64,000 bases of DNA from Erigeron canadensis (Eukaryota; Streptophyta; Magnoliopsida; Asterales; Asteraceae): assembly GCF_010389155.1 (NCBI RefSeq), contig NC_057761.1, forward strand, positions 10,604,501-10,668,500, in the 5' to 3' direction. Position 1 is the first letter of the stretch. Every line of letters starts with the position of its first letter. A program made the translations under genes and the position numbers. Of the stretch, positions 11,041-23,343 are shown piece after piece. The notes below the pieces were generated by a model that had not been told where the DNA came from, did not search any database, and saw only the letters and a list, made by a program, of their open reading frames with translations.

Positions 11041-14000
11041 ATGGCTTCATCTTCTCAAACTCCATCTGCTTCCGCCGCCACTCAAAAGTCTTATCTAAAT
11101 TCTTCTTCCTTCTCTCCATCTGCCAATGTTGTAAAATCCTCAAAGATCTCTTTCAATGCTTCTGAGATGGTTGTTAAACCTAATAACCATCTCGGCTCGT
11201 CTGAAGTACCTAAAGGTACAAAAGGATATAAGCCAATGCTCGATTTCATTCATGCTTCCCTTGCCAGTCACTGTATAATGGCAGATCCGGAGAAGATATA
11301 TGTTCATCTTCTTCGTGAATTCTGGTGGACATGTAACTATGATGAGTCCACCCAGTCTATCGTGGGTACTGTTCGAGAAGGAACAAAATCCATTTCTATC
11401 ACTCCAGCGTCATTACGCCGTACTCTACGCTTCCCACAAGAAGATGATGTAAATGTGTTTGTGGAAGCGGCTGGAGATGATGAGTGGAAGGCATGGTTGC
11501 CTTCCATCGGGTACAATCACAATCTGAGGAACCCTCCGGCCATCCCTAGCAATCCTCTTAAACAAAATCTCCCAGGGATATGGAGGGTTCTATTCACCCA
11601 TGTGATCCAGTGCATGGGTGGAAAATCTGGGTCATATAATCAGGCGTCCTCTACTTCGATGCCTATTATTCATGCCTTGGCAGAAAGAAGATTTGTGGAT
11701 TTTGCCTTGTTGATCTTCAACGACATGAAGAACAAGGTATCGCTGAACAACAGATCTCACACAGTGCCCTTTGTGAGAATTTTCTCCCTCATCTTCAAAG
11801 AGGCGCTGGGTGATGAGTATGATCTACCAAATGCTGCCACAATACAAGTTGCAAGGGTTGGCAGCAACATCTATAAGCAACCAGCTGAACACTTGGTTGC
11901 TCGCCTCACTCCACATATAAAAGAGGTACTCTTCTCCCTTAACTCTTCTTTATACCCCAAAAGCAGCGACTGGGAGGTAGCACTTCTTACTGATGAAGTG
12001 GCTGATACGGTCGCTGCGGACGCCGGAATGCCTTCTGAGGCTGGTTCGCTGATAAACCCCCCAGCGACCTCCAAAGCCTCTAAAAAGACCAAAACAATTC
12101 CTAAGGCAGCGTCCCCAACTATAAATCTACAATCTTCACCCTCCGCTGTCGTCCCAAAATGAAAGCGGAGTTATTGCAAACCAAAGGTTAGGAAGTCCTC
12201 TACGCCCAAGGACGATAGTACCCAAGCCACCCCATCAGCAGCCTCCCAACAGGCTGCTGACGAGTTAAACGGGAACAGCAAGCAGCCACCTCAAATTTCT
12301 GTAGGTGAGGTTGGTGAAGATATTGGGTTACCCCAGCCCACTAGAGGTCTTAGTCCAAATCCACCCCAAGTAAATATTCCCTCTTCTCTACAAATACCCT
12401 CTGAGTCGTTGACAGCAGCCAGATCACAGGTGGTGCTAGAGTCAACACCCTCTACGGCGGATGATACCTTGGTGGAACAACACACTGAGGTTGAGGCACC
12501 AGGTTCCCTTTCCCCAACCACTATCAATGTCTCGGAAACTGCTTGTGCAGGGACCGAGACTAACATTTTTGCAGACTTCGATATGGAAGATGAATACGGC
12601 AGCGAGTTTGATCCACAAGATTCTCATGCTGAAATTACACTCGCTGCCGCTGAAGAGAGTGAAGAAGAAGTTGTTGTGGGTGAAATGTTTGAAGGTGAGT
12701 TGGGCTTCATAATGATTGGGGAGCATCAAAGTAATGAAGAGATGCCCGAGATGCTTGCTGATATGCCTCCTCCTCCTTCCTACTCCCCAAGGCCCATAGA
12801 AAGTTTTGAATCTATGGGGCACTTTGGAGAGTTTGAGACTGTGCTTAATAATGAAGAATTGCAAAGAAGGAAGGAGCTGTGTAAGAACCAACGTATTAGA
12901 CCAGGAGTGTATGTTGAAGTTGAAGAACTGGATGATGAAGTTATAATTGAAGTACCTCCTATGCATCATCCAGATTTCTTTGGCACTCCTTGCTCCAAGT
13001 ACCCAGTCTCTCTAAGATCTCTAAGGATGCCAGAGCTTGACGATGAAAGAATATACACCGCAGTGGACTTGCCTGGACTTGACTATGTTGAAACGTATCA
13101 ATTGCAAGAGCTGCTGAGAAGAATTCAGGTGTGCCAAAGTCAAGGGAATAGGAATGGGTACTTGTATGCGTGGCTGGTTGATCAGGTTGCCCAAGTACAT
13201 TTAGAAGCGCATACAAATTTTCAATACTTGGTGCATAGTAGCGATAATCTTAATGATGGGCTGGCTGAGCAGAAAGATGTAATTATTCGAATGATTAAGG
13301 CTCAGCAGCAGCATACTGCATCAAATGAGAGGCTCTTCAAGCAGAATCAAACCCTTCTCAATGCAAGTATGAATCGGGTTAGTGTCTCAAACTCCTCTAT
13401 CTCTGCCTCGCTGAATAAACTTAAAGAACAAATTGCTAAGTCAGCGACGGCAACCGAAAACACTGCCCTTCTCTCTTCTCTTCAACAACTCTCCCAATCG
13501 AATATTCTTTTTACAGCTCATCTCAATCATCTTCAAAACTCCATCAACTCCTTCTCTCGCAATCAACAAAATTTTCTGTCAACTCTCACCACCGAAATTG
13601 CCTCTCTCAAATCTTCCTTAAATTTCTCTTCATCGGCTGCTGATAAACTCAGGATAGAGGAATCTATCAGCAGCCAGCGCAAACTTGAAAAGGAGGTCTC
13701 TGACCTTAAACAGATGATGAAAGAAATGATGGGTCTCCTCAAGAATAAAGTGGAAGTAGCAAGTACTCCAGCTACTTCCAAGGGGGAGAAAACTGCAATT
13801 AACGAGGAGACCCCAAATGCTAAAAATGTCCCCCTCGCTGCCAAAGATCGTGTACAGGCAGCAAGTGTTGAGGGGGAGCACGCTGAAAAAAGAAGTGCAA
13901 AGCCCACTGAAGTTGCGACAGCGAGGCCAATAAATGTGTCAGCTTTCAAACCAACAGATGAGTTTCATGCTGCCCTTGTAAAGAAGTATGCTGAAAAGGG

Positions 14001-15060
14001 AAAAGCAGCAGCAGTAACTCAAGGCAAACCACCTAAGGTTCCCATCTCAGCAACTGCACAAAAAGATAAGCTCATGTCCGGAGCTCTTCCCAAGTCTTCT
14101 TCAGAAACATCTGCTGAACTCACTCCCACTGAGATAGTCATACAAGAAGAGCTGAAGAAAAAGAGAATTCAAGAAGAACTATCTCAGAAACTGATAAGTG
14201 AGCTGATTGTTAATGAAGAACTTGAAGGTGCTGACGATGAAACCAAAAGGTTAGCTGAGCAGTCTGGTGGTTTGGAAGCTCTCAAGAGGAAAGAGCTTGA
14301 ATTCTTTGCGAGTAAGGAGAAGAAGCTTGAAGAAGAACGCCAAGCCTATCTTACTTCAAGAGAGGTAAGGCAAAGAAAATAAGAAATCATATGGGCCAAG
14401 CCCACTCTTACTCAGCAAGGAATGAATCTTCAAGTTCAGAGGAAAGGTGTGCCCAGGGTATTCACTCTTAAAAATGTCAAATCTGACACCCTTGGGCCCA
14501 CTGAGTGGATCGAGATCTATAAGCTTATCAAAGACAACAAAACACCGGTCTATGATCCACTCATAAACATGGCTGGTGATCGAATCAAGCAGACAAGGAG
14601 GATGGAAAAGAAATACAAAGTTGAAGACTCCTTTCTAAGTGCTGCCAGACATCCATACTCTCCTCCCTCTCAGCAACCCAGAAGCGGTGTCAAGAGGACA
14701 GCTTCTAGGCAGGTTACATCCTCACTCCCCACCATGTTTAGAACTTTGTCAAAATCTGACATTGGGGAGGAATCTTCACTCAACCTTCGCATGCCTTCAA
14801 GACTACTTTTCGTGGAAGGGTTGTACAGTGAAGACTTGGGAGGATTTTGCTTCACAAATGTTCATGGTCATGAGCTCTTTTTTAGGACCAGTGAACTCTC
14901 TGCTGCTCCCTCTGGATTTCTTGTAAAATTAAGGAAATACTGCTCAAGGACTTCAAACAATCCAAGATTCATTCAGCTGATTGATGAAGAGCTGATGAAG
15001 TCCGAGAGACAAAAGGACAAGGCGTTCATAGAAGCAAAACAAGAATCTGTGTGGGAGTAG
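11041..15060 (+). pseudogene. Third ORF of the copia element, about 1,340 codons, two in-frame stops
   Basis: One frame runs from ATG 11041 to TAG 15058-15060, interrupted only by TGA at 12160-12162 and TAA at 14380-14382, each one transition from a sense codon. Residues about 1-50 are Ser/Ala rich. Residues about 60-270 form a compact domain with LLREFWWTCNYD and ITPASLRRTLRFPQ, of the kind found in plant-transposon accessory proteins. A low-complexity acidic region follows (about 370-640), then a long coiled-coil (roughly 740-900), a Lys/Glu-rich helix near 1050-1110, and a C-terminal domain with GVKRTASRQV and GLYSEDLGGFCFTNVHG. I see no signal peptide, transmembrane helix or furin-like site, so an envelope role is not supported. 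Function is unknown. Confidence 0.8.
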
Positions 15061-15192
15061 TTTTATACTTGTAACTTGTTTACTTTGCTGTACTTGTAAC
15101 TTGTTTCTCATATATAAAATCAGCATTGTATCAAAAATCCCTTGTCAAATGTTTGTTAGTGCAAACCCTCTATTCAGCTAAGTCTCCTCAGC

Positions 15193-15206
15193 AAATAGGG
15201 GGAGAT
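15193..15206 (+). other. Polypurine tract
   Basis: AAATAGGGGGAGAT directly abuts the 3' LTR, the position and composition of the plus-strand primer of copia elements. Confidence 0.9.
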
Positions 15207-15876
15207 TGTTGGATCAGGGATTTGCTGAGGAACTCAGCGAGTGGCTCATTCAGCGAGCTGTCAGCGAGCTCACTTATCTGCAAGCATATTCCATCTTCAA
15301 AGTCTAAAGGATATGTTCAATGACTCACCGTCCAGTATTTGTTAGTCAAATATGAGCGGGAATTTGAAAATTAGAAGAATGGTCCCAAGGACACGTGTTG
15401 AAAGATCAAGATGAAGACATGTGACCTTGTACTATTTCATGGCAGTGAAGATTCTCTTTCATACCGTTTTTGGAAACAAACAAGATGAAGGAAAGAGGCT
15501 TCTGCAGATCTGAATGATCCACCAATAGATAGTTGACAACCTCTATGTGTCAACATCTACTAGAGTAGTCATGTGATTCCTTATCTGCCTATAAAAGGAA
15601 TCACTTGACCTAGCCACAAAGGGTTGGTGTGTTCCACGGTTTTACTTTATTCTCTCTAAGTAAATTTGTTAAGTTTTTATGTGTTCAAAAACTTAACATA
15701 TATTTTCTGTTTATTGTTTATTGTTGTTGTAAAACAACCATCCATGTTTTCATCGTTTAGTTTGATATACATATAATTAAACAAAGTTCTTTACTTCCCA
15801 TCTCTATTCTTTTTATTTCATATTTACATTATAAGTTAGTTAATTAAAACACAAGCAATGCATTCGAGGACCCTCA
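15207..15876 (+). repeat. 3' LTR of the copia element
   Basis: 670 bp, collinear with 4345-5014 without gaps and with about 10 substitutions, mostly transitions. The TATA box is at 15590-15597. The target duplication AAAAA follows at 15877-15881. Confidence 0.95.
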
Positions 15877-15881
15877 AAAAA

Positions 15882-18800
15882 GCTTACAGTTCATCGCCTC
15901 GAGTAGGCTTCATTCTTAGTCCAGGAGTACCATGACTACTATCATAAAAATTCTTTAAGCAGGTGAGCCACTACCTTTCCCGCCATCCTTTGCCTGATAA
16001 TAAGGATGAAGCAGTCACTTATCAAAGCTTTGGTTAGATCCTACACTACCTTGCACCTGTCTCCCTGAAACCACCCCCTTGACCGCCAGGTTGATGAGCC
16101 GAGCCACCATAAGTCTTCCCACCTGTGTTATCATTAGATGGTGGATACTCACTTTCTTCAAAGCTAACCCGATGGTCATGAGTGGGTCGAACCACCCACC
16201 TCTCGACCAGTTCTTCTGGTTCCATGTAAGATTTGGGCCGAGAAACGGGATTAATATCAACAAACATTCAGGATTCTCTTGTGGGTCATTTAGATTGATC
16301 ATCTTCCCACCAGTTTTATATTTATGACAGCTTTGACAAATTATGGCTAAAGGTCCTCATAGTAAATACCATGAAACTAATCATAATTAAAGATTATAAC
16401 CCTGTGAGGGACTATAGTGTACAGAACCTTTGGCAGTATGGATATAACTATGGTTCTTCCTGCAGATGCATTGACCGTTATTGCCCCACAACTTAATAGT
16501 TGAGGTAATATTTAAAGTGAACACTGCTTGATTTCATGACATTTTTTCTTGAACTTTTATAAAGTTGAAACAAAATTCTTCTAGTAAGATAGTTTTGGGA
16601 TTTTGTTTGTTGAAAAGTGGGCACCGAATTGTGTACAGATGATTCCAGTTCATAAAGAAGCTGGACTCATTTAGTACTCCTAGCAATCATGTTCAACAGG
16701 AATTAATATATCTTGTACCTCCAACAGAAACATTTGTAATTCACACCATCTATATCTAGGTTAAGACTTTACTTCACACTTTTTTATAAACAACGGCAAA
16801 ATATCTCAGGCCTAGAAAACGGAATCAACATATAAGTAAAGCACATATAGTTACTAAAACTTTTCTATCACGGTACCTACTTGGCTTCTGTTATTAATAC
16901 TGTCGTAACCTAAGTCCATAGTCCTCCCTTCATCCTAAATTTCAAACATAAAAGCACACTAATTAAATACACCAGCCTAAAATATTTTATAAAAAAGGCC
17001 TTTTGAAGGCATATAAGTAATGATGCATTACCATGAACCATGCCCGGTTGCAGCCTCCACTTGAATGCTGATAAGAATTTTAAAAAAGGTTAAAAACAAT
17101 AAATAGTGTAAAAAATTTAAGCTCAATATTGGTGTGGTTTAGGAAAGAAACCTCAACAAAAGATTCTCTCACTTGAAATTATTAAAACAACATATATGTG
17201 CATGAGTTTTCTGTTGTGTAAACTATGTTATGTTGGGATGAATCCAACAATGTAACCACATCCAATATAATGTGATGTGAGCAGCAAGCAAAACAGTAAG
17301 ACATTGTTTACCTCACTTTGAAAGTCCATAGAAAAGATGAGCAGAAAACTTTCTCTCTGACTCGCACTCTTTAATACACAAAAAGCCATTCACACACTAT
17401 ACAATATATATAACTCAAGACAGTATATATAAATTATGCAACAACTTTACCCAATACGCAAAGGCTGGTGTACGGGCAGATGAGATGTAAAAAAGAGATC
17501 TCCACCCATTTTACATAACTTACCGAATGCAAGTCATGAGAATTAAAGTGAGATATCTACGAAGAAATGGGTGGTGATTTTTTTGGCACATAATATTCCT
17601 TTTGCATAGATTATGCTTCGCTTATCAGCTTGCATTAATATGTTTATATACAAGCTTTGTATTAATATGTGCAATATGTAATAACGAATTATGATACCTC
17701 ATGGAGCAGAAAAGTGATGCCACTCCTTCGACCCATCGTTGGCTCCACTCGTTATCTCCTTCTACTACCTAATGAGATGTACTAAAACAAATAGGAAAGT
17801 CAAAAGTGGCATCACACTCTTGGCTCATGGACAGGAAAAGATATATATAAACAGAAAAGGCAATCCTATTGAAGCAAGACAAAGTACTTGTCTGTATCTA
17901 ATCCATATTTGGAGTACACGCAATTCAAATTAAGGAATTAGGATACCTCGTGGACCAGAACACAAGAAAGTCTGCTACAACAGAATATACATCGAATGTA
18001 TTGTCTGCTATATAATATATAACCTGGAATGAACCTGCAGATTCAACAATCAATCTAACAAAGTCATTTTCCATGTTCTTCAGAGATTTCTCAACCTCGA
18101 TAAATATAGGATGGCCTTCTTGGAGAACCTTAACACCCTAGAAAGCAAAAATTACTCCATAATTATGCACATGTAATAAAACCCACAGAGTTAGCAGGAA
18201 ACCATAAAAACTGAAACAACACTCATGAGTGTACATACCTCGTCAGTTTTATCTTTCAAAAAATCCCTTTCAATTACTTTCTAAAAAATGTTTCCGGGTG
18301 AACCAAAACTGAACTAAAAAACATACAATTTGATCCTCTACCAGCCCATGTTGCCACACCTACGTTTGGTAAGACTTTCTATTTGGTAATGCTCAAAGAG
18401 ATAGTTTTAAGTTAATGTTTCATTGTTGGATAATATCGATAGTCAAACAACAACCTTAATAGATAACATGTAAAAAAGTCAGAAAAATGATACATTCGAC
18501 AAAAACACCATAAACTTAGTGACAATATATGGTGAATTAATCTGGAATGCATTTTCGTATAATACCTTCTTCGGATTCGGTTTTGCATATCTTTATTCAT
18601 GAGTTCCTTTCTATACATAACCAAGTAAGAAACATACGCCCTAACAATTATTGGATAATAGCATAAAGTGAGGGATGTTTTACCTTGCTTTATTAAAATC
18701 AGAACAAAAATTTTTGAAACGGGGTTGTTAGAAATTAAAATTCAGATTTAAGATAAGTGTTTCTAATATATGATTCCCTTTTTCATCTCATGATCCAAAA

Positions 18801-19270
18801 CGTAGTAATGAAGAAAAACATACAACATAAATAAATTTAAACTTTTTAGAGGCAAACCTGAATTTTCTGCTGCAACTTGGGCATATTTCTCCATCTTTCT
18901 ATTTGAATCTACAGTTCTACACCCATTACACTTAAACCAGAAGCCACATTGCTGTAGTATTGTTCCTATCTCAAGTTCCAATAATGGAAAGCCCTAAAAA
19001 ACACAATTAATAATAAATAATGAAAAAATCCAATGAAAAGAAATTTTGAAAAGGAAAAACTCTAAAAAAATTAATAACGAAGAAATCCTATAAATTTGAA
19101 TAGTAGCTGCCATAAGAAGAGTGGAAGAAATAAACAAAAAAAATTAGAATGGAACTTACCTTTAACTGATGAGGATGGTGGAAAACTGGAAAAAAATTCA
19201 AGAATTTAAAAGAGTTCTTCTTGGACAAAGGAATCCCTGGGTAGTTCAAAACCAAAAATCTTATCAAATA
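15882..19270 (-). pseudogene. Exon blocks of an unidentified minus-strand gene, possibly decayed
   Basis: Several blocks have clean splice borders on the minus strand. About 19161-19260 ends HHPHQLK before GTAAGT. 18858-18993 encodes ELEIGTILQQCGFWFKCNG and later DSNRKMEKYAQVAAENS. 18239-18280 encodes KVIERDFLKDKTDE. 18024-18137 encodes GVKVLQEGHPIFIEVEKS then LKNMENDFVRLIVESAGSFQ. 17947-17971 is a 25-base block, and a block ending at 17698 encodes EGDNEWSQRWVEGVASLFC. The 18239-18280 and 18024-18137 blocks join in phase 0. The block at 16046-16267 encodes a Gly-rich tail (NTGGKTYGGSAHQPGGQGGG) with frameshifts on both sides. The joint from 18858-18993 to 18239-18280 is out of phase. I do not recognise the family. 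The copia element ends 5 bases from its downstream end. Confidence 0.35.
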
Positions 19271-22200
19271 TTTTAATAAACAAACTCATTAAACAATAAG
19301 GTTATAGTAAAAGATTAATAATATAATAGCAAATGGTTGAGAGAGAACAAACTTATAATGGTGGATGAAGGGGCAAAGATGGTGCTGGTTTGGTTGAATG
19401 CAAAGGGAGGTGGGATGGTGATAAAGATAAAAGAAAGTTCTAAATTCTAATACTGTGAATTAAATCAAACCATAACCAAGAATGCAAAGAATCACAAACT
19501 CACAACTAAATGAACATTCATGGCATAAAAGAATGATGGTGAATGAAAGGAATTGAAATCAATAAATATTTTACTTACTTTAATAATACTGCCATGACAA
19601 TCGAAGGTTGAATGAACGGTCAACCAGAAAACGAACAATCAATCATAAAATAATCCATTCATTCAATACATTTATATACATCAAAATCAAAATTGATCAG
19701 TAAACAATTCATTCATTGATGATATATATTTATGCCAATAATCAATATATATTTTGATATTGCAGTAAAATTAATAAAAATCAAAACACGTCTTGAAATT
19801 AACAATCAAATTGAAATAACCACAAAGTAGATTAATTTAAACCCTAATCAATTCTTAATTCCTAGCATTGATTCCATCTTACAACTTTTATATATATATA
19901 AGATTAACATTTCAAACAAATATATTTTAATTGGTTAGTAATTAGATAAGAAAATTATAGTTTTATTATATATAAAAATAAAAATATACTTACTTGTTGG
20001 GGGTCATCGTAGAAACATCACAACAATGTACAGTTTCAGAATAATAATGCAACAAACGATGATCTATTTTATATTATATCTGTTTCGTTTATTTGGATTA
20101 GCACACATTGTAACTACTTTTTTCTTATACTGTGTAGCAAATTAGCCTGATTCATTTGACGTAATTTTCTCTTCCCAGTGCCTTACCAGAATATTTAGTT
20201 ACAAATCAAGTCGTTTCAACAGAACTTATTTAAAATTGATACCCTTGTCATTTAAACATCTCTTCTTTATATTTGTAAAAATCTTAATTTATCACATGTT
20301 AATACGTTAGTAGATTTATAAATATTACTCGCGTATTACGAGGGAAAATATTTGGATGGATTTCATCTTTGATTTAGAACCATTATATCAAATTTAATTA
20401 TTTAACCTTTATTAAATTACAATATTAATAGTTATAGCTTATGTGATTAGACAAAAAATACCCTTTAGATCATCGTAAATAATAATAATAATCATTTATG
20501 TATACCTAAAAAAAATTATTGTTATTTATTATTTTGAGTACAATTAATAATATTGTTTCATGCACAAGTTTTTATAAAGGTAATATGCGATTATTTACCT
20601 TAAAATACTCAAACTATTATCATCATTATCAGACACATATATAATATCTTTTTTTAATCTTTATATATACTAACGGACAGTTGCTCTGATAACTTATCGA
20701 TCAATTATAACTCTCATTTTCCTCAAGTTGACTTTTGTTTTCACTTTTAACTTTAGTTTACACTTTTTGATCTTCCAATACAAATTTACATTTTTTAACT
20801 AATAAATCCAATATAAGAAATAAAGAATAATAGGTAATATATTTAATAAAATAATAGTTATTATGATATATCCAATAGATATATAGCTAATATATTTTTA
20901 TTTTTATTAGTTATTTTTAATAAAATTTCATAACGATATATAATGAAACACAAAAAAATAAAAAATAGAAAAACCTAAAAAATAACATATACATAACATA
21001 GTATTTTATCCCCATATAGATCAAAATTTAATATATGTTTTATAATATTTGACACAATTTTTTATTTTATATCTTCAACCTAATTGGTGCCAACCTAAAC
21101 TCTTTTATATATGTTAGAGTTTTCGGCATGATAGAAATTGTGTGACAACCGTCAAATTTCAGGTCTATTATAATTAGAAAATAAATTATTAGATACATCC
21201 ATTTAAATAAATATACATTATATGTGCACACATTTTTAGCATGAACCTATTTAGTCCAAATACTAATTGAACACATTATATGTCAATAGGTAACAAACAC
21301 TTTAGCCATTCCCACACATGTTAATTTCTTTGCATAAGAAATATTATTAGACGTGAAACAACGAAATTATTTTAGAAGTGGCTTACATGCAGACTTTTAT
21401 AAATGTGACAATATTAGTACTAGGGTACAAAAAGAATAAATAAATATACAAATATATAATAATACAATGGATAACAATGACCACTCAACCTACTAATCTA
21501 CTAGTCTATAAGTCTATAAACCTGCGGCTCATCCTTCTACACATACGTACCCAAAGCCACATACTCATTTTGAGGCTAAATATGAAGTGTTAATGTTGTA
21601 AATGTAAATATTTGACATATCCACCAGTTGCATGAATGTTTATTTTCACTTGTTTTAAATATACAACTAGACACAATGCATACATATAAAATTTACATAA
21701 AATAAAAACCCAATCAAACTAGTCTATATACGTTAAAAATTTCGGCCCATCACCCTACTCAAAACCATACCCACTTGAAAGAAATAAAATGACCAGCTTA
21801 TATGTATATGTATATGCATTATATATGGTCCCTCTTTTATTTACCTTACCCCACTAGTAAGAAACCAAAGCACATACAACAAAATCATGTATCTTTCCCT
21901 GTATTCATAGTTCGAGAACCACCACCACCTGACCACCACGACACCTTGTCGGAAAAACATACTACACCAAAAACACCACTTGAATCATTCCCAACATCAC
22001 TATTTTTAAAGTTACTTATAGTTATAGCCAAACCCACTTAAAAATAATAACAATAATATAATAATAGAAGTAAATCAGCCTTCTCTATTGTTCAAAATAC
22101 TTGAAATCATTTGTTGGTTTTAAACACTTGGGAACTTGGTAAGAATAAGAACACTTGGTGTTCACAAATTTATACTGTCAAGTGTTTTACTTTGTTTGGT

Positions 22201-23343
22201 TATTATTTATCACCCAAGATAAAAAGATTTTAAAAGGAAAAATCTTTGTTTAGTACTTTTACTATAGTGGATATAAATATCCAGGATCATGTTTCTCTCT
22301 ATATTGGTCCATATGATTGTTAAAAGGATTCTTAAAAGCTTTGTTACTATGAGAAGGAAAAGATTTTGATACGTATTTATATCTAGTCCATAATGAAAAG
22401 GATTGATAAAGGTGATGGTAGTACTTTAATCAAATTATTGTCATGAGATTTCAATGACCTGATGGAGTCTTCACGTGATGAAGACAATAGTTTTTTTCCT
22501 TGTCAGTTTGAGAAAAACATTCCTTTTTGTTTATAATAGTTTTTGAAGTAGTCATATTTTATTAGAATCTATTTAAAGGTGACTAGTTTTGTAAAAGCAT
22601 GAATGGAAAAGTTATATAAATAAAACTGTATTGTTTTAACTCATTTTGATATGGAAAGTCGGCGTTAGAAACGAACAATCTATTTTTGGAAACTATGAGA
22701 TTAGTCGGGTTGGGATTTGTATATACAAAAGCAACTCAGTGTATATAAGGATAACCCAACCCCTGCTATCAAAAATCCCTAACTAATAAAGGTTGATATG
22801 TAATCGTCAGGACCCGAGTACACAAGTGTATTTTATCCATGACATACCTATTCAGTGTATATTATCATATTGTTCAAAAGCTTATACAAACTTTAATTTA
22901 TATGATCTAGCTACTTACACAAGTTGACGATATAAATTATAACATTAAAAATTTCGTTTACGTAGAAATGAAGGACACGTTTAAGAACCGTCGAGATTTC
23001 CAAATCAGAACAACATGCAAAGTCCATTTTTCCAACTCACCAAATATAATATTTTTATATAAATATGTGATTATCATTATAATATAAATTAACAAAAATC
23101 TTTATCATATATTTTAATATATTTAAACAATAGTAAAATATATATTTTGTATATCTAACATTTCGACTAGTTATAATTACGGAGGTATCGAATTTTATTT
23201 TTATTTTTTTTACTTGGGTGATGAAAACTTTTCAAACTAATAACTTTTACTAATATACATTATTAAGATAAAATACGTATTTGTTTGTGCATTAGGTTAA
23301 CGTCACGCTTCGGATATCTTTTGCATCTTATCACATTCACTAC
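19271..23343. other. Long AT-rich stretch without a recognisable gene
   Basis: Only short random open stretches are present. 21802-22041 on plus (79 codons) has no motif and no splice context. Around 20330-20345 ACTCGCGTATTACGAGGG is a decayed copy of the hairpin seen at the Helitron ends at 28512-28525 and 57630-57646, and the following 150 bases (TTTGATTTAGAACCATTA onward) match 28083 onward, so an old Helitron relic lies here. Confidence 0.5.

Larger units (their letters stand above)
4345..15876 (+). mobile_element. Ty1/copia LTR retrotransposon with an extra 3' ORF, 11.5 kb
   Basis: Both LTRs (670 bp each) are present, begin TGTTGG and end CCCTCA, and are flanked by the same 5-bp duplication AAAAA (4340-4344 and 15877-15881). 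A primer site and a polypurine tract sit at the expected inner edges. The order gag, protease, integrase, reverse transcriptase, RNase H defines copia. About 5.2 kb after pol hold a tandem repeat, a promoter-like region and a third long reading frame. By eye the LTRs differ at about 10 of 670 sites (1.5%); under a commonly used grass rate of 1.3e-8 per site per year, which is an assumption here, this is roughly 0.6 million years. The extra ORF and the GGGGGAGA tract recall the Sirevirus/Maximus group, but lineage needs a tree. Stops and frameshifts make it non-autonomous as it stands. Confidence 0.95.

Noticed and set aside
12442..12969. 175-codon minus-strand open stretch
   Set aside because: It is antisense to the third copia ORF, with no motif and composition typical of a shadow frame.
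11041..15060. Envelope gene
   Set aside because: Position after pol invites that label, but there is no signal peptide, fusion-type segment or membrane anchor.
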